Assembly: GCF_017916255.1 (NCBI RefSeq) | Contig: NZ_CP072827.1 | Coordinates: 2,666,001-2,730,000 of the forward strand | Length of the DNA: 64,000 nt | Reading direction: 5' to 3' | From: Streptomyces mobaraensis NBRC 13819 = DSM 40847 | GTDB taxonomy: Bacteria; Actinomycetota; Actinomycetes; Streptomycetales; Streptomycetaceae | In this document: one piece after another, positions 8,568-17,834 of the stretch | Position numbering within the stretch: the first letter of the stretch is position 1 | Layout of the letters: every line of letters starts with the position of its first letter | Notes under the pieces: model-generated | What the model saw: the letters and a program-made list of their open reading frames with translations, nothing else | Database searches by the model: none | Told to the model about the DNA's origin: nothing | Made by a program: the position numbers and the translations under genes

Positions 8568-9782
8568 TCAGCTCCCCCCGCCCCCCAGCGCCTCCTCCGG
8601 CAGCACCCGCAGGGCCCGCAGCGCGGCGCCCAAGTCGGCGACCGCGCGCGGATCCTGCAGCGACCGGCCGGTCAGCTCCTCCAGCCTGCGCAGCCGGTAG
8701 CGCACCGTGTTCGGGTGGCAGTACAGCCGGCGCCCGGTCTCCGCCGCCGACCCGCCCGCCGCGAACCACCGTTCCAGCGTGCCGAGGAGCCGCTCGCGCT
8801 CGTCCGCCGGCAGGGCCAGCACCTCGTCGAACACGGTCCTCGCGATGTGCCCGGCCTCCGCCGGCGCCGCCGCGACCAGCATCGCGAGCGGATCGTCGTC
8901 GAAGTGGACGACCCCGGCCCCGGCCCTGGGCAGCGCGGCCAGCGCCAGCCGCGCGTACCGCAGGGCCTGCGGGGTGTCCCGCAGCGAGTCGTACGGCGGG
9001 CTGACGCCCACGCGCGCCTCGCTCCGCGCCAGGATCGCCAGCGCCGCGGACCGGACGTCCGGCAGCAGCACCGACATCACCCCGATCTGCTGCCCCGGCA
9101 GCAGCCGCCAGGCGGACGGCACCCGGCCGGCCCGCAGCGTCGCCTCGATCCGGGGCAGCGCCGAACGGCCCGGCGCGGGGACGTCGGCGGCCACGACGAT
9201 GAACGGCCCGCTGCCCGGCAGCCCCAGCGCGCGGGCCGCCTCCCACATCGTGCTCCGGTCGGTGATCGCGCCCGTCAGCAGTGCCTCCACCAGGGCCGAC
9301 CGCTCGTGCTCCCGCTGGGCCGCGAGCTCCGCGGCCGTCTCCCGGTACGCCGCGGCCATCGCGTCGGAGTACGCGCCGGCCAGCCGCCAGACCTCCGACG
9401 ACAGGGTCAGCAGCGTGTCACTGGTGATGTCGTGCGCCCGGCGGGCCTCGGCGGCCAGCTCCGCCCACAGCAGCTCGAAGCCGATCCGGAAGGCGTGCAG
9501 CGTACCGGCCAGCGGCACGTCCTGGAGGGCCCGTTCCCGTCCGGTCTCCCGCGCCGACGACAGGTCCGCGGGCCCGGCCCGGCCCGCCAGGCACAGCAGC
9601 GGAAGCCGGAGGTTCTCCACGCACGACCGGTGCAACGGCGCGTCGGGAAGCAGGCGTTCGTCCCCGTACGGCTCGACCTCGGCCCGCACCCGGCGCGCCA
9701 GCAGCCCGCCCAGGGCGGAGACCCGCTCCAGCAGGGTTTGCGCCACCGGGACGATCTCCTCGCTCGGCGCCGGCCGGTTCAT
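8568..9782 (-). CDS. PucR/CdaR-type helix-turn-helix regulator
   Basis: 404 aa from ATG 9782. A C-terminal PucR-type HTH_30 domain is clear (RRLYCHPNTVRYRLRRLEE). The middle GGDEF-like region (about 180-300) and the N-terminal helical domain are as in Streptomyces PucR-family regulators. Members usually respond to purine breakdown products, proline or other small molecules. The inducer here is unknown; the neighbouring FUSC exporter, downstream on the same strand, is a candidate target. The gene is divergent from the membrane protein at 9996, with a 213-bp shared upstream region in which I saw no clear operator. Confidence 0.85.
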   Translation of the reverse strand: MNRPAPSEEIVPVAQTLLERVSALGGLLARRVRAEVEPYGDERLLPDAPLHRSCVENLRLPLLCLAGRAGPADLSSARETGRERALQDVPLAGTLHAFRIGFELLWAELAAEARRAHDITSDTLLTLSSEVWRLAGAYSDAMAAAYRETAAELAAQREHERSALVEALLTGAITDRSTMWEAARALGLPGSGPFIVVAADVPAPGRSALPRIEATLRAGRVPSAWRLLPGQQIGVMSVLLPDVRSAALAILARSEARVGVSPPYDSLRDTPQALRYARLALAALPRAGAGVVHFDDDPLAMLVAAAPAEAGHIARTVFDEVLALPADERERLLGTLERWFAAGGSAAETGRRLYCHPNTVRYRLRRLEELTGRSLQDPRAVADLGAALRALRVLPEEALGGGGS

Positions 9783-9995
9783 CCGCGCAGCGTACTGCGG
9801 GGTCCGCTGTGCGCGGGGACAAGGCGGCGGGCTCCGGGCTGTGCGCCACACCATGCCCAGCGCCGCGCGAGAACGACCGCGCGGAAGCGACCACGGGCAA
9901 CCGGCCGCAAGCCAGGCCGTACGACCACGGTCCGACCCGCAAGTGTGGACCACGCTCCGACGACGCGGCACGCGCGCCGGCGGCATCGTTCCCCC

Positions 9996-10748
9996 ATGAC
10001 CCCCATGACCCCCATGACCGCCGCTCCTCCGCCGACCGCCACTCCCCGCCCCGCCTTTCCGGGCCGCTGGGTGGGCGGCGCCTCCCTCGTCCTCGGCCCT
10101 CTGCTGCTGCTCACCGGCGTACTGCTGCGCCTGCGCTTCGACTTCTTCTTCCCCGCCCAACTGGGCGCCTACGAACATCATCCGCACCTCATGACGGCCT
10201 CGTACGGCTGTGTGTCCGCCGGGTGGGTGCTGCTCTGGCCGGGAGTCGCGCTGCTCGCCGCCCGGATCGGGGAGAGGTCCCCGGAACTCGCCCTGTGGGG
10301 CGGCGTACTGACCGTCCTCGGCCTCTTCGCCCGCACGTTCCACGCCGGCGTGGACCACCTGGCCTTCCGGCTGGCGGACGTCCAGGGTGCGGCGTCGGCG
10401 ACGCGGACGGTGAGCGAGACCTACGGCGCGTTCCACATCTTCAGCACGCTCAACGCGGCCGTCATGGGGGGCTGGCTCCTGCTGGCCGTCGGCGCCTGCC
10501 GCTCCCGTGTGCTGGGGCCGCTGCGCGCGGTGGCTTTGGCTGCCGCGTCGGCGATGCCGCTGGGGGTACTGAAGGGCACGACCCCGCTGTCGGTCGCCGC
10601 GGCCGCGGGCCTCTGCGCCGCGCTCGTCCCCCTCGGCGTGGCCGCGTTGCGCGAGGGGCCGGCCCCACGGGCGGCCGCGGTCTCCGGAAGGCTCCTCCTG
10701 ACGGTCGCCGCGGGTACCGCGATGTACTTCTTCGGACAGGCCGGATGA
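9996..10748 (+). CDS. polytopic membrane protein of unknown function
   Basis: 250 aa. Three ATGs (9996, 10005, 10014) arise from a 9-bp triplicated CCCATGACC, and which is used is unclear because no strong RBS is visible. After a Pro/Thr-rich N-terminus there are about six hydrophobic segments, and a conserved-looking FARTFHAGVDHLAFRLADVQ loop on one side of the membrane. The stop overlaps the ATG of the histidine kinase (10745-10748), so the protein is probably made with the two-component pair and may be its sensory or effector partner. I do not recognise the family. Confidence 0.75.
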   Translation: MTPMTPMTAAPPPTATPRPAFPGRWVGGASLVLGPLLLLTGVLLRLRFDFFFPAQLGAYEHHPHLMTASYGCVSAGWVLLWPGVALLAARIGERSPELALWGGVLTVLGLFARTFHAGVDHLAFRLADVQGAASATRTVSETYGAFHIFSTLNAAVMGGWLLLAVGACRSRVLGPLRAVALAAASAMPLGVLKGTTPLSVAAAAGLCAALVPLGVAALREGPAPRAAAVSGRLLLTVAAGTAMYFFGQAG

Positions 10749-12076
10749 ACGGGCGTCGGTATCGTCGGACGATGCGCGGACCGAAGTGGCACCTGCGGAC
10801 AGGCCCCCACCTGCTGGCGATCGACGCCTGTGTGGCGGCCGTCGTGACGGCCGGGTACGCGGCCCTGGCCGGCCAGAACGCCTCGGACGGCCTGCCGGGG
10901 TTCTCCGGCCCGTGGTGGCTGGGCCTGCCGGTGGCCGCCGGCGTCGGCGCACCCCTGGCCGTCCGGCGCCTGTGGCCCCTGCCCGTCCTGGCCGTGGTGC
11001 TGGGCGCCTCGGCGACGGCGACCCTGCTCGACATCACCCGCGACCCCTACGTCTCCGTGGCCCTGGCCGGCTACGCGGTGGCGCTCACCGAGCCGGTCCG
11101 CCGGGCCTGGCCGGCGTTCGTCCTGACCCTCACCGTCTCGGCGGCCGCGGTCGTCACCGGGGAGGCGGTCCTGACGCCCTCCGGACCGTGGACGGAGGCC
11201 GCCGGAAAGGCTGTCCTCGTCTGGCTGGCCGTCGGGGCGGCGTGGACCGCCGGCCGGGTCGTCCGGGCGCGGCGGGCCCGGGCGGCCCGGAGGGACCGCC
11301 GCCTCGCGGAGGAGGCCCTGGCCGAGGAACGCCTGCGCATCGCCAGGGAGCTGCACGACATCGTCTCGCACAGCCTCAGCGTGATCGTCGTCAAGGCGGC
11401 GGTCGCCGACCATGTGGCCGAGGCGCGCCCCGAGGAGACGCGCGACGCGGTCCGGGCGATCGAGCAGACCGGCCGGGAGGCGCTCACCGAGATGCGCCGC
11501 GCCCTGGGCGTGCTCCGCGGCGACACCCCCGGACGGCATCCACGGGCACCCGGCTCGGCGGAGACGGCTCCCCCGCCCGGCCTGGACGACCTGCCGGACC
11601 TCGTCCGGCGCGCCGAGCGGGCGGGGATCCGCACCGAACTCCGTACGCGGCCGGCCGCCGGCCTCCCGGCGGGGACGGCGCTGACCGTCTACCGGATCGT
11701 GCAGGAGTCGCTGACGAACGTGGTCAAGCACGCCGGCAACGGGACGCGCTGCCAGGTGGCGGTCACCGTCGACTCGGACGGAGGCGTGCGCGTGGAGGTG
11801 GCGGACGACGGGGCCGGGGACGCGGTCGCGTCCGAGCGGGCGGAACTTCCGGGCGGTCACGGGCTGGTGGGGATGCGCGAACGCGTGATGATGTACGGCG
11901 GGGTGCTGGCCGCCGGGCCGCGGCCCGGCGGCGGGTTCGCCGTGTCGGCCCGTCTCCCGCCCACGGCCGCGCCCGCGTCCACGCCCGCGCCGGAACACGA
12001 ACACGTAACCGCACCCGCACCCGCACCCGCACCCGCACCCAGCATGCCCCCCGGCCTGGAGGAGAGAACCGCGTGA
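10745..12076 (+). CDS. two-component sensor histidine kinase (HisKA_3 type)
   Basis: 443 aa from ATG 10745, overlapping the upstream stop; ATG 10772 is an alternative. Four or five TM helices (about 22-170) precede a coiled region. The phosphoacceptor is H204 in RELHDIVSHSLSVIV, as in NarL-partner kinases. The HATPase domain shows VYRIVQESLTNVVKHA, VADDGAG and GGHGLVGMRERV. The C-terminal tail holds an (Ala-Pro) run encoded by a GCACCC hexanucleotide repeat at about 12010-12045. It overlaps the response regulator by four bases (GTGA). Cytoplasmic kinase domain with a membrane-embedded sensor; signal unknown. Confidence 0.92.
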   Translation: MNGRRYRRTMRGPKWHLRTGPHLLAIDACVAAVVTAGYAALAGQNASDGLPGFSGPWWLGLPVAAGVGAPLAVRRLWPLPVLAVVLGASATATLLDITRDPYVSVALAGYAVALTEPVRRAWPAFVLTLTVSAAAVVTGEAVLTPSGPWTEAAGKAVLVWLAVGAAWTAGRVVRARRARAARRDRRLAEEALAEERLRIARELHDIVSHSLSVIVVKAAVADHVAEARPEETRDAVRAIEQTGREALTEMRRALGVLRGDTPGRHPRAPGSAETAPPPGLDDLPDLVRRAERAGIRTELRTRPAAGLPAGTALTVYRIVQESLTNVVKHAGNGTRCQVAVTVDSDGGVRVEVADDGAGDAVASERAELPGGHGLVGMRERVMMYGGVLAAGPRPGGGFAVSARLPPTAAPASTPAPEHEHVTAPAPAPAPAPSMPPGLEERTA

Positions 12077-12759
12077 CCGAACCGATCCGGGTACTCGTCG
12101 CCGACGACCAGCCCCTGCTCAGAGCCAGCTTCCGGGTGCTCATCGACACCACCCCCGGGCTGACCGCGGCGGGCGAGGCCGGCACCGGGGCCGAAGCCGT
12201 CGAGAGCGCCCGGCGGCTCCGCCCGGACGTGGTGCTGATGGACATCAGGATGCCCGGCATGGACGGCATCGAGGCGACCCGGCACATCGCCGGCTCCCCC
12301 GAGACCGCCGGGACGCACGTGCTCATCCTCACCACCTTCGACCTCGACGCGTACGTGTACGGCGCGCTGCGTGCCGGGGCGGCGGGTTTCCTCCTCAAGG
12401 ACACCTCTCCCGACGTGTTGTTGGCGGGCGTTCGCACGGTCGCCGCCGGGGAGTCCCTGCTCGCCCCGTCGGTCACCCGCCGTCTGATCGCCGAGTTCGC
12501 GCGTCTTCCCCATCCGCGCCATGCGCCGGACCCCTCCCTGGAGGACCTGACGGAGCGCGAGCGCGAGGTCCTCGTGCTCGTGGCGCGCGGCCTCTCCAAC
12601 GCCGACATCTCCGCGTACCTCCACCTCAGCAACGGCACCGTCAAGACCCACATCGGCCGGCTGCTGAGCAAGCTGCGCGCACGGGACCGCGCGCAACTGG
12701 TGATCAGCGCCTACGAGTCGGGGCTCGTCAGCGCCGCGCCTCGGCCGGCCGGGGGCTGA
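12073..12759 (+). CDS. NarL/LuxR-type response regulator
   Basis: 228 aa from GTG 12073, overlapping the kinase stop. The receiver domain spans residues 1-125 with acidic residues D11/D12, phosphoacceptor D57 in VLMDIRMPG, a Thr in LILTTFD and Lys in LLKDTSPD. A LuxR-type HTH follows at about 155-215 (LTEREREVLVLVARGLSNAD). It is the cognate partner of the kinase upstream. Its last 32 bp overlap the 3' end of the convergent LuxR-type gene at 12728-13234. Confidence 0.93.
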   Translation: MTEPIRVLVADDQPLLRASFRVLIDTTPGLTAAGEAGTGAEAVESARRLRPDVVLMDIRMPGMDGIEATRHIAGSPETAGTHVLILTTFDLDAYVYGALRAGAAGFLLKDTSPDVLLAGVRTVAAGESLLAPSVTRRLIAEFARLPHPRHAPDPSLEDLTEREREVLVLVARGLSNADISAYLHLSNGTVKTHIGRLLSKLRARDRAQLVISAYESGLVSAAPRPAGG

Positions 12760-13234
12760 GCGGGATCAGCGCGTGCACCAGCTGGACGCGTGAGCGGATG
12801 CCCAGCGCCGCGAAGACGTTCCGCAGGTGGTGGTCGACGGTGCGGTGGCTGAGGGCGAGGACGGCGGCGACCTCCCGGTTGGTGAGGCCCTCGGCGACGT
12901 GCCGCGCCACCCGCAGCTGCTGCGGCGTCAGCGCGGACAGCGGACCCGGGGCGACGGCGGCCACCTCCCGAGCGTCAAGAGCCATCTCCCGGGCCTCAAG
13001 AGCAACTTCCCGAACCTCTGGAGCCACCTCCCGGGCCTCAGCCACCTCCCGAACCTCAAGAGCGGCCGCCCGGGCCTCCAGCTCCGCCGCCCGGCGCGTC
13101 AGCCCGGCGCACCGGGCGTGACCGGCCGCGGCCGACAGCCGGGCGGCGCGGGCGGCGCCGTCCTCCGCCCGGTCCGCCGCCCGTGCGAGGGCGGCTGAGC
13201 AGCGCAGGTGCAGTCGCTGTACGGGATCGCGCAC
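12728..13234 (-). CDS. LuxR-type HTH protein with tandem heptad repeats
   Basis: 168 aa from GTG 13234, preceded by AGGAGGG. The C-terminal third is a LuxR/FixJ HTH (LTPQQLRVARHVAEG, then REVAAVLALSHRTVDHHL). The N-terminal two thirds are Ala/Arg/Glu-rich helix. Residues about 52-92 are near-perfect 7-residue units of the form EVREVAL/EAREMAL, encoded by a 21-bp tandem repeat. No receiver or ligand domain is present. I infer a coiled-coil dimerisation stalk driving a DNA-binding domain. It is convergent with the two-component operon and overlaps its end by 32 bp. Confidence 0.82.
   Translation of the reverse strand: MRDPVQRLHLRCSAALARAADRAEDGAARAARLSAAAGHARCAGLTRRAAELEARAAALEVREVAEAREVAPEVREVALEAREMALDAREVAAVAPGPLSALTPQQLRVARHVAEGLTNREVAAVLALSHRTVDHHLRNVFAALGIRSRVQLVHALIPLSPRPAEARR
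12960..13080. repeat. 21-bp tandem repeat inside LuxR-type gene
   Basis: Six consecutive units start at 12960, 12981, 13002, 13023, 13041 and 13062, five of about 21 bp and one shortened to 18 bp, so the frame is kept. Each unit begins GCCACCTCCCG or a close variant and encodes seven residues. Unit number could vary between strains without a frameshift. Confidence 0.85.
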
Positions 13235-13613
13235 GGTTCGTCCCTCCTGGTGCCGACGGGTCCGGGCGGACGGCGGCTCCGTGCCCGGGCAGCGAGGAAG
13301 TTACCGGCCGGTCAGCCTCTCCGACAGGGGAGCGGCACGCGCGCCCGGCGGCGCGGCCCGCCCGGCCCGGAGGCCCGCGGGCGCCGGGGTCCCTGGTGGC
13401 GAGGGGGTCGGCGACGCGCCCGTGGGCCGCTGTTGTCCGGCCGTCCGGTTCCACGGCGGCACGCTTTGTCCGTGGCGACAACCCGTCGGAACACCGGTGG
13501 TTTCACCGATGCGCGGACACCCACCGCGACCGCATGCTCCCCGCAGCCGGACGTCCCGGCCGCCGTCGGCACCCGCCGCTCCCGGCGCCGGTCCCACCCT
13601 CGGAGGTACGCAC

Positions 13614-14315
13614 ATGAAGCGCAGGATCGTCGGCACGTTCGTCGCGGCGGCCACCGCGACGGCCACCGCGGCCGCTTCCCTCGTGGCCGGGGGCACGGCC
13701 ACGGCCGCCCAGCCGGCCGCGCACCGGGCGCCGGTCGTCTTCGTCCACGGCTACCTGGGGTCGGATCCCATCTGGGCGCCGGCGAAGGCCGCGTTCCTCG
13801 CCAACGGCTACCGGAGTGACGAGCTCTTCGGCTTCGTCTACGACTACAACACGTCCAACGAGACCAGCGCCCGCGGCCTGGCCGCCTTCGTCGAGAAGGT
13901 GAAGAAGGACACCGGGGCGCCGAAGGTCGACATCGTGAACCACTCCATGGGCGGCATGGTCTCCATGTGGTACGTCAAGGAGCTCGGCGGCTCGTCGAGC
14001 GTCGGCCACGTCGCCTCGCTCGCCGGCGCCCACCACGGCACGGACGTCGCGGCGCTGTGCACCGTCATGTCGCCGTCCTGCGAGGAGATGAAACCGGGTT
14101 CGGCCTTCCTCAAGAGACTGGCCTCCGGCGACGAGACGCCCGGCGACACCCGGTACCGGACCTGGTACTCGCCGTGTGACGGCGTCATCAGCCCGTTCTT
14201 CAGCACCCGGCTGAGCGGCGCGGAGAACACACTGGTCCCCTGCGTCAACCACGTCGCGTTCCTCACGGACGGCGGCGTGCTGTCCCAGGTGGCCGCCTTC
14301 ACGAAGGGGGAGTGA
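13614..14315 (+). CDS. secreted lipase / alpha-beta hydrolase (LipA/EstA-like)
   Basis: 233 aa from ATG 13614, with GGAGG seven bases upstream. Signal peptide: KRR, then an Ala-rich hydrophobic core and an ATAAQ cleavage region near residue 32. The hydrolase begins at PVVFVHGYLGS (oxyanion region). The nucleophile is S111 in NHSMGG; Asp in YSPCDGVISP and His in VNHVAFLTD fit the triad. Several Cys in the mature part could form disulfides outside the cell. It resembles small Bacillus/Streptomyces class 2 lipases. The 379-bp upstream gap (13235-13613) holds no gene; a TTGTC-N6-GACAA inverted repeat sits at 13466-13481. Confidence 0.9.
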   Translation: MKRRIVGTFVAAATATATAAASLVAGGTATAAQPAAHRAPVVFVHGYLGSDPIWAPAKAAFLANGYRSDELFGFVYDYNTSNETSARGLAAFVEKVKKDTGAPKVDIVNHSMGGMVSMWYVKELGGSSSVGHVASLAGAHHGTDVAALCTVMSPSCEEMKPGSAFLKRLASGDETPGDTRYRTWYSPCDGVISPFFSTRLSGAENTLVPCVNHVAFLTDGGVLSQVAAFTKGE

Positions 14316-14339
14316 GACCGCGCGCGGTTCCTAGAGGCC

Positions 14340-14364
14340 GGCCCGCACCCCCCGGGTGCGGGCC
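14340..14364. terminator. hairpin between convergent lipase and iolA genes
   Basis: Perfect 11-bp stem GGCCCGCACCC (14340-14350) and GGGTGCGGGCC (14354-14364) with a CCC loop, lying between two 3' ends. It probably works in both directions. Confidence 0.75.
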
Positions 14365-14377
14365 GCCCTCCGGGAAC

Positions 14378-15883
14378 CTACTTGTGGCTCGGGAACCCCA
14401 GATCCACCCCGCCGTCCTCCGGGTCCGGCCAGCGCGTCGTCACGACCTTGCCCCGCGTATAGAAGTGGACGCCGTCGTTCCCGTAGATGTGGTGGTCGCC
14501 GAAGAGCGAGTCCTTCCAGCCGCCGAACGAGTGGTAGCCCACCGGCACGGGGATCGGCACGTTCACGCCGACCATCCCCGCCTGCACCTCCAGTTGGAAG
14601 CGGCGGGCGGCCCCGCCGTCGCGGGTGAAGACGGCGGTGCCGTTGCCCCAGGGGGAGGCGTTGATCAGGGCGACCCCCTCCTCGTACGTCTCCGCGCGCA
14701 GCACGCACAGCACCGGGCCGAAGATCTCGTCGCGGTAGGCGTCCGACTCCGGGGACACCTTGTCGAGCAGCGACAGGCCGATCCAGTGGCCCTTCTCGTA
14801 CCCCTCGACCGTGAAACCGGTGCCGTCGAGGACGACGTCCGCGCCCTGCGCCGCCGCGCCCGCCACGTACGAGGCGACGCGGTCGCGGTGCTCGGCGGTG
14901 ATCAGCGGGCCCATCTCGGACGTGGGGTCGGAACCCGGCCCGATCTTGATCTTCTCGGCCCGGTCGCGGATCTTCGCGACCAGCGCGTCGCCCGTGTCGC
15001 CGACCGCCACCACGGCCGACACCGCCATGCAGCGCTCCCCCGCCGAGCCGTACGCGGCCGACACCGCGGCGTCGGCGGCGGCGTCCAGGTCGGCGTCGGG
15101 CAGGACGAGCATGTGGTTCTTGGCGCCGCCGAGCGCCTGGACGCGCTTGCCGTGCGCGGAGGCGGTGGCGTGGATGTGCCGGGCGATCGGGGTCGAGCCG
15201 ACGAACGAGACGGCGGCGACGTCGGGGTGCTCCAGCAGCCGCTCCACCGCCACCCGGTCGCCGTTGACGACGTTGAGGACACCCTCCGGAAGCCCCGCCT
15301 CCGCGGCCAGTTCGGCCAGCAGCAGCGCCGCCGACGGGTCCTTCTCGCTCGGCTTGAGCACGAACGTGTTCCCGCACGCGATCGCCAGCGGGAACATCCA
15401 CATCGGCACCATCGCCGGGAAGTTGAACGGCGTGATGCCCGCGACCACGCCCAGCGGCTGCCGGATCGCGGCGACGTCCACCCGGTTGGACACCTGGGTG
15501 GACAGCTCGCCCTTGAGCTGGGTCGTGATGCCACAGGCCAGTTCCACGATCTCCAGGCCGCGCGCGACCTCGCCCAGCGCGTCCGCGTGCACCTTGCCGT
15601 GCTCGGCCGTGATCAGCCGGGCCAGCTCCTCGCGGCGCGCGTCGAGCAACGCGCGGTAGGCGAACAGGACGGACGTGCGGGTGGCCAGCGAGGACGTCCC
15701 CCACGAGGCGTACGCGTCCTTCGCCGCCGCCACCGCGGCGTCCACCTCCTCGGCCGACGCCAGCGCGACCCGGGTGGTCACCTCGCCCGTCGCCGGGTCG
15801 GTCACCGGCCCGTACGCGCCCGAGGCGCCCTCGACGGCCCGGCCGCCGATCCAGTGGCCGACGGTCCTCGTTTCCGACGTCAT
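14378..15883 (-). CDS. iolA: methylmalonate-semialdehyde dehydrogenase (CoA-acylating)
   Basis: 501 aa from ATG 15883, with AAGGAGA upstream. Aldehyde dehydrogenase fold: the NAD region shows TPFNFPAMVPMWMFPLAIAC and KPSEKDPSA, and the catalytic Cys is C285 in GERCMAVS. The general-base Glu of ordinary ALDHs is replaced by LGGAKNH, which is diagnostic of the MMSDH subfamily. It converts malonic (or methylmalonic) semialdehyde plus CoA and NAD to acetyl- (or propionyl-) CoA. It is the last step of inositol degradation and follows iolD by 67 bp. The same enzyme also serves valine breakdown, so the alternative name mmsA is possible; context favours iolA. Confidence 0.92.
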   Translation of the reverse strand: MTSETRTVGHWIGGRAVEGASGAYGPVTDPATGEVTTRVALASAEEVDAAVAAAKDAYASWGTSSLATRTSVLFAYRALLDARREELARLITAEHGKVHADALGEVARGLEIVELACGITTQLKGELSTQVSNRVDVAAIRQPLGVVAGITPFNFPAMVPMWMFPLAIACGNTFVLKPSEKDPSAALLLAELAAEAGLPEGVLNVVNGDRVAVERLLEHPDVAAVSFVGSTPIARHIHATASAHGKRVQALGGAKNHMLVLPDADLDAAADAAVSAAYGSAGERCMAVSAVVAVGDTGDALVAKIRDRAEKIKIGPGSDPTSEMGPLITAEHRDRVASYVAGAAAQGADVVLDGTGFTVEGYEKGHWIGLSLLDKVSPESDAYRDEIFGPVLCVLRAETYEEGVALINASPWGNGTAVFTRDGGAARRFQLEVQAGMVGVNVPIPVPVGYHSFGGWKDSLFGDHHIYGNDGVHFYTRGKVVTTRWPDPEDGGVDLGFPSHK

Positions 15884-15950
15884 CTCCACGTCTCCTTCTT
15901 CGTCTTCGGGCGTCCCTCGACAAACCGATCCGGCCCGGTCCCGACGCGCC

Positions 15951-17834
15951 TCACAGATGGCGGCGGCGCCCCGCGGCCCCCCGCTCGTACTCCTCCAGGG
16001 CCCGCACGGCGGCCGGGCGGGTCGCGGTGCGGGCGACGGGCACATCCCACCACGCCTGGGCGGGCGGCGCGCCCGGCACACTGTCGGGCGTCGCGGTCTC
16101 CACGTGGACACATGTGGGCCGCGTCGCCGCCCGCGCCGCCGCCAGCGCCTCGTCCAGCTCCCCGGCGGTGCGGACGCGGAGGACGTCGAGCCCGAGGGAG
16201 GCGGCGTTGGCGGCGAGGTCGACCGGCAGCGGGTCGCCGGTGTACGTGCCGTCGGGCGCCAACTCCCGGTACGCCGTGCCGAATCCCTCGGCCCCCACCG
16301 CCCGCGAGAGACCGCCGATCGACGCGTAGCCGTGGTTCTGGAGGATCACCACCTTGATGTCCAGCCCCTCCTGCACCGCCGTCACCAGCTCCGTCGGCAT
16401 CATCAGGTACGTGCCGTCGCCCACCAGCGCCCACACCGGGCCGCGGCCCGCCAGCCGGACGCCGATCGCGGCCGGGATCTCGTAGCCCATGCAGGAGTAG
16501 CCGTACTCGACGTGGTAGTCGCCGCCGCGCGGGCGCCACAGCCTGTGCAGGTCGCCGGGGAGCGAGCCGGCCGCGTTGACCAGCACGTCCGTCCCGTCGG
16601 CGAGGCGGTCGAGCGCGCCGAGGACCTGGGCCTGGGTCGGGCGGGCGGACGGGTCCGGGGGCGGCGCGAAGGCCCGTTCCACCTCCCGGTCCCACGCCGC
16701 GCGCCCCTCGGCGTACTCCCGCGCGTACTCGTCCGGCACCCGGTACCCCTCCAGCTCCCCCGCCAGTGCCTCCAGCCCCGCCCGCGCGTCGGCCGTCACG
16801 GCGAGGCCGGCGAGCTTGTGGGCGTCGGCGGACGAGAGGTTGAGGTTGACGAAGCGGACGCCGGGGGCGGCGAAGAGGGTGGACGAGGCGGTGGTGAAGT
16901 CCGTGTAGCGGGTGCCGACGCCGACGACCACGTCCGCCGTCCGGCCCAGCGCGTCGGCGACGGCCGTACCGGTGTGCCCGATGCCGCCGACGTCGGTGGG
17001 CGTCTCGTGGTGCACGGCTCCCTTGCCGGACTGGGTGAAGGCCATCGGGATGCCGGTGGTCTCGGAGAGCGCGCGCAGCGCCGCCTCGGCGCCGCTGTGC
17101 CGGACCCCGCCGCCGCAGACCAGCAGCGGTCGCCGGGCCGACCGGATGACGTCCGCCGCCTCCGCGACGGCCGCCGGGTCAGGGGCCGGCCGGCGGACGT
17201 GCCAGACCCGGTCGGCGAAGAACTCCTCGGGCCAGTCGTGCGCCTCCGCCTGCACGTCCTGCGGCAGGGCGAGGGTCACCGCGCCCGTCTCCACCGGGTC
17301 CGCGAGCACCCGCATCGCCTGGAGCGCGGCCGGAACGAGCGCCTCGGGCCGGGTGATCCGGTCGAACCACCGCGACACCGGCCGCAGGCAGTCGTTGACG
17401 GACACGTCCCCGGCGCCCGGGTGTTCGAGCTGCTGGAGGACGGGGTCGGCGGGCCGGGTCGCGAACGTGTCGCCCGGGAGCAGGAGCACGGGCAGGTGGT
17501 TGACGGTGGCGAGGGCGGCGCCGGTGACGAGGTTGGTGGCACCCGGGCCGATGGAGGTGGTGACGGCGTGCGTGGACAGCCGGTCCGCGGTCCGGGCGTG
17601 GCCGACGGCCGCGTGGACCATCGCCTGTTCGTTGCGCCCCTGGTGGAACGGCATCCGGTCGCGGCCGGTCTCCAGCAGCGCCTGCCCGACGCCGGCGACG
17701 TTGCCGTGCCCGAAGATGCCCCAGCAGGCGGCGATCAGGCGGCGGCGCTCGCCGTCCCGTTCGGTGTACTGGTGGGCCAGGAACTCCACGAGGGCTTGGG
17801 CGACGGTCAGCCGTCGGGTCCCTGAAGTCTTCAT
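15951..17834 (-). CDS. iolD: 3D-(3,5/4)-trihydroxycyclohexane-1,2-dione hydrolase
   Basis: 627 aa from ATG 17834, overlapping the iolB stop (17831-17834). Thiamine-diphosphate enzyme of the acetolactate-synthase fold. The N-terminal PYR domain has the activating Glu in FHQGRNEQAMVHAA, the central domain has LVCGGGVRHSGA, and the C-terminal PP domain has the GDGTYLMMPTEL to ILQNHGYASIGG motif (GDG-x-N) that binds Mg-ThDP. Length and the FGHGNVAG segment match IolD. It cleaves the ring of the diketo-inositol to 5-deoxyglucuronate. It is translationally coupled to iolB. Confidence 0.95.
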   Translation of the reverse strand: MKTSGTRRLTVAQALVEFLAHQYTERDGERRRLIAACWGIFGHGNVAGVGQALLETGRDRMPFHQGRNEQAMVHAAVGHARTADRLSTHAVTTSIGPGATNLVTGAALATVNHLPVLLLPGDTFATRPADPVLQQLEHPGAGDVSVNDCLRPVSRWFDRITRPEALVPAALQAMRVLADPVETGAVTLALPQDVQAEAHDWPEEFFADRVWHVRRPAPDPAAVAEAADVIRSARRPLLVCGGGVRHSGAEAALRALSETTGIPMAFTQSGKGAVHHETPTDVGGIGHTGTAVADALGRTADVVVGVGTRYTDFTTASSTLFAAPGVRFVNLNLSSADAHKLAGLAVTADARAGLEALAGELEGYRVPDEYAREYAEGRAAWDREVERAFAPPPDPSARPTQAQVLGALDRLADGTDVLVNAAGSLPGDLHRLWRPRGGDYHVEYGYSCMGYEIPAAIGVRLAGRGPVWALVGDGTYLMMPTELVTAVQEGLDIKVVILQNHGYASIGGLSRAVGAEGFGTAYRELAPDGTYTGDPLPVDLAANAASLGLDVLRVRTAGELDEALAAARAATRPTCVHVETATPDSVPGAPPAQAWWDVPVARTATRPAAVRALEEYERGAAGRRRHL

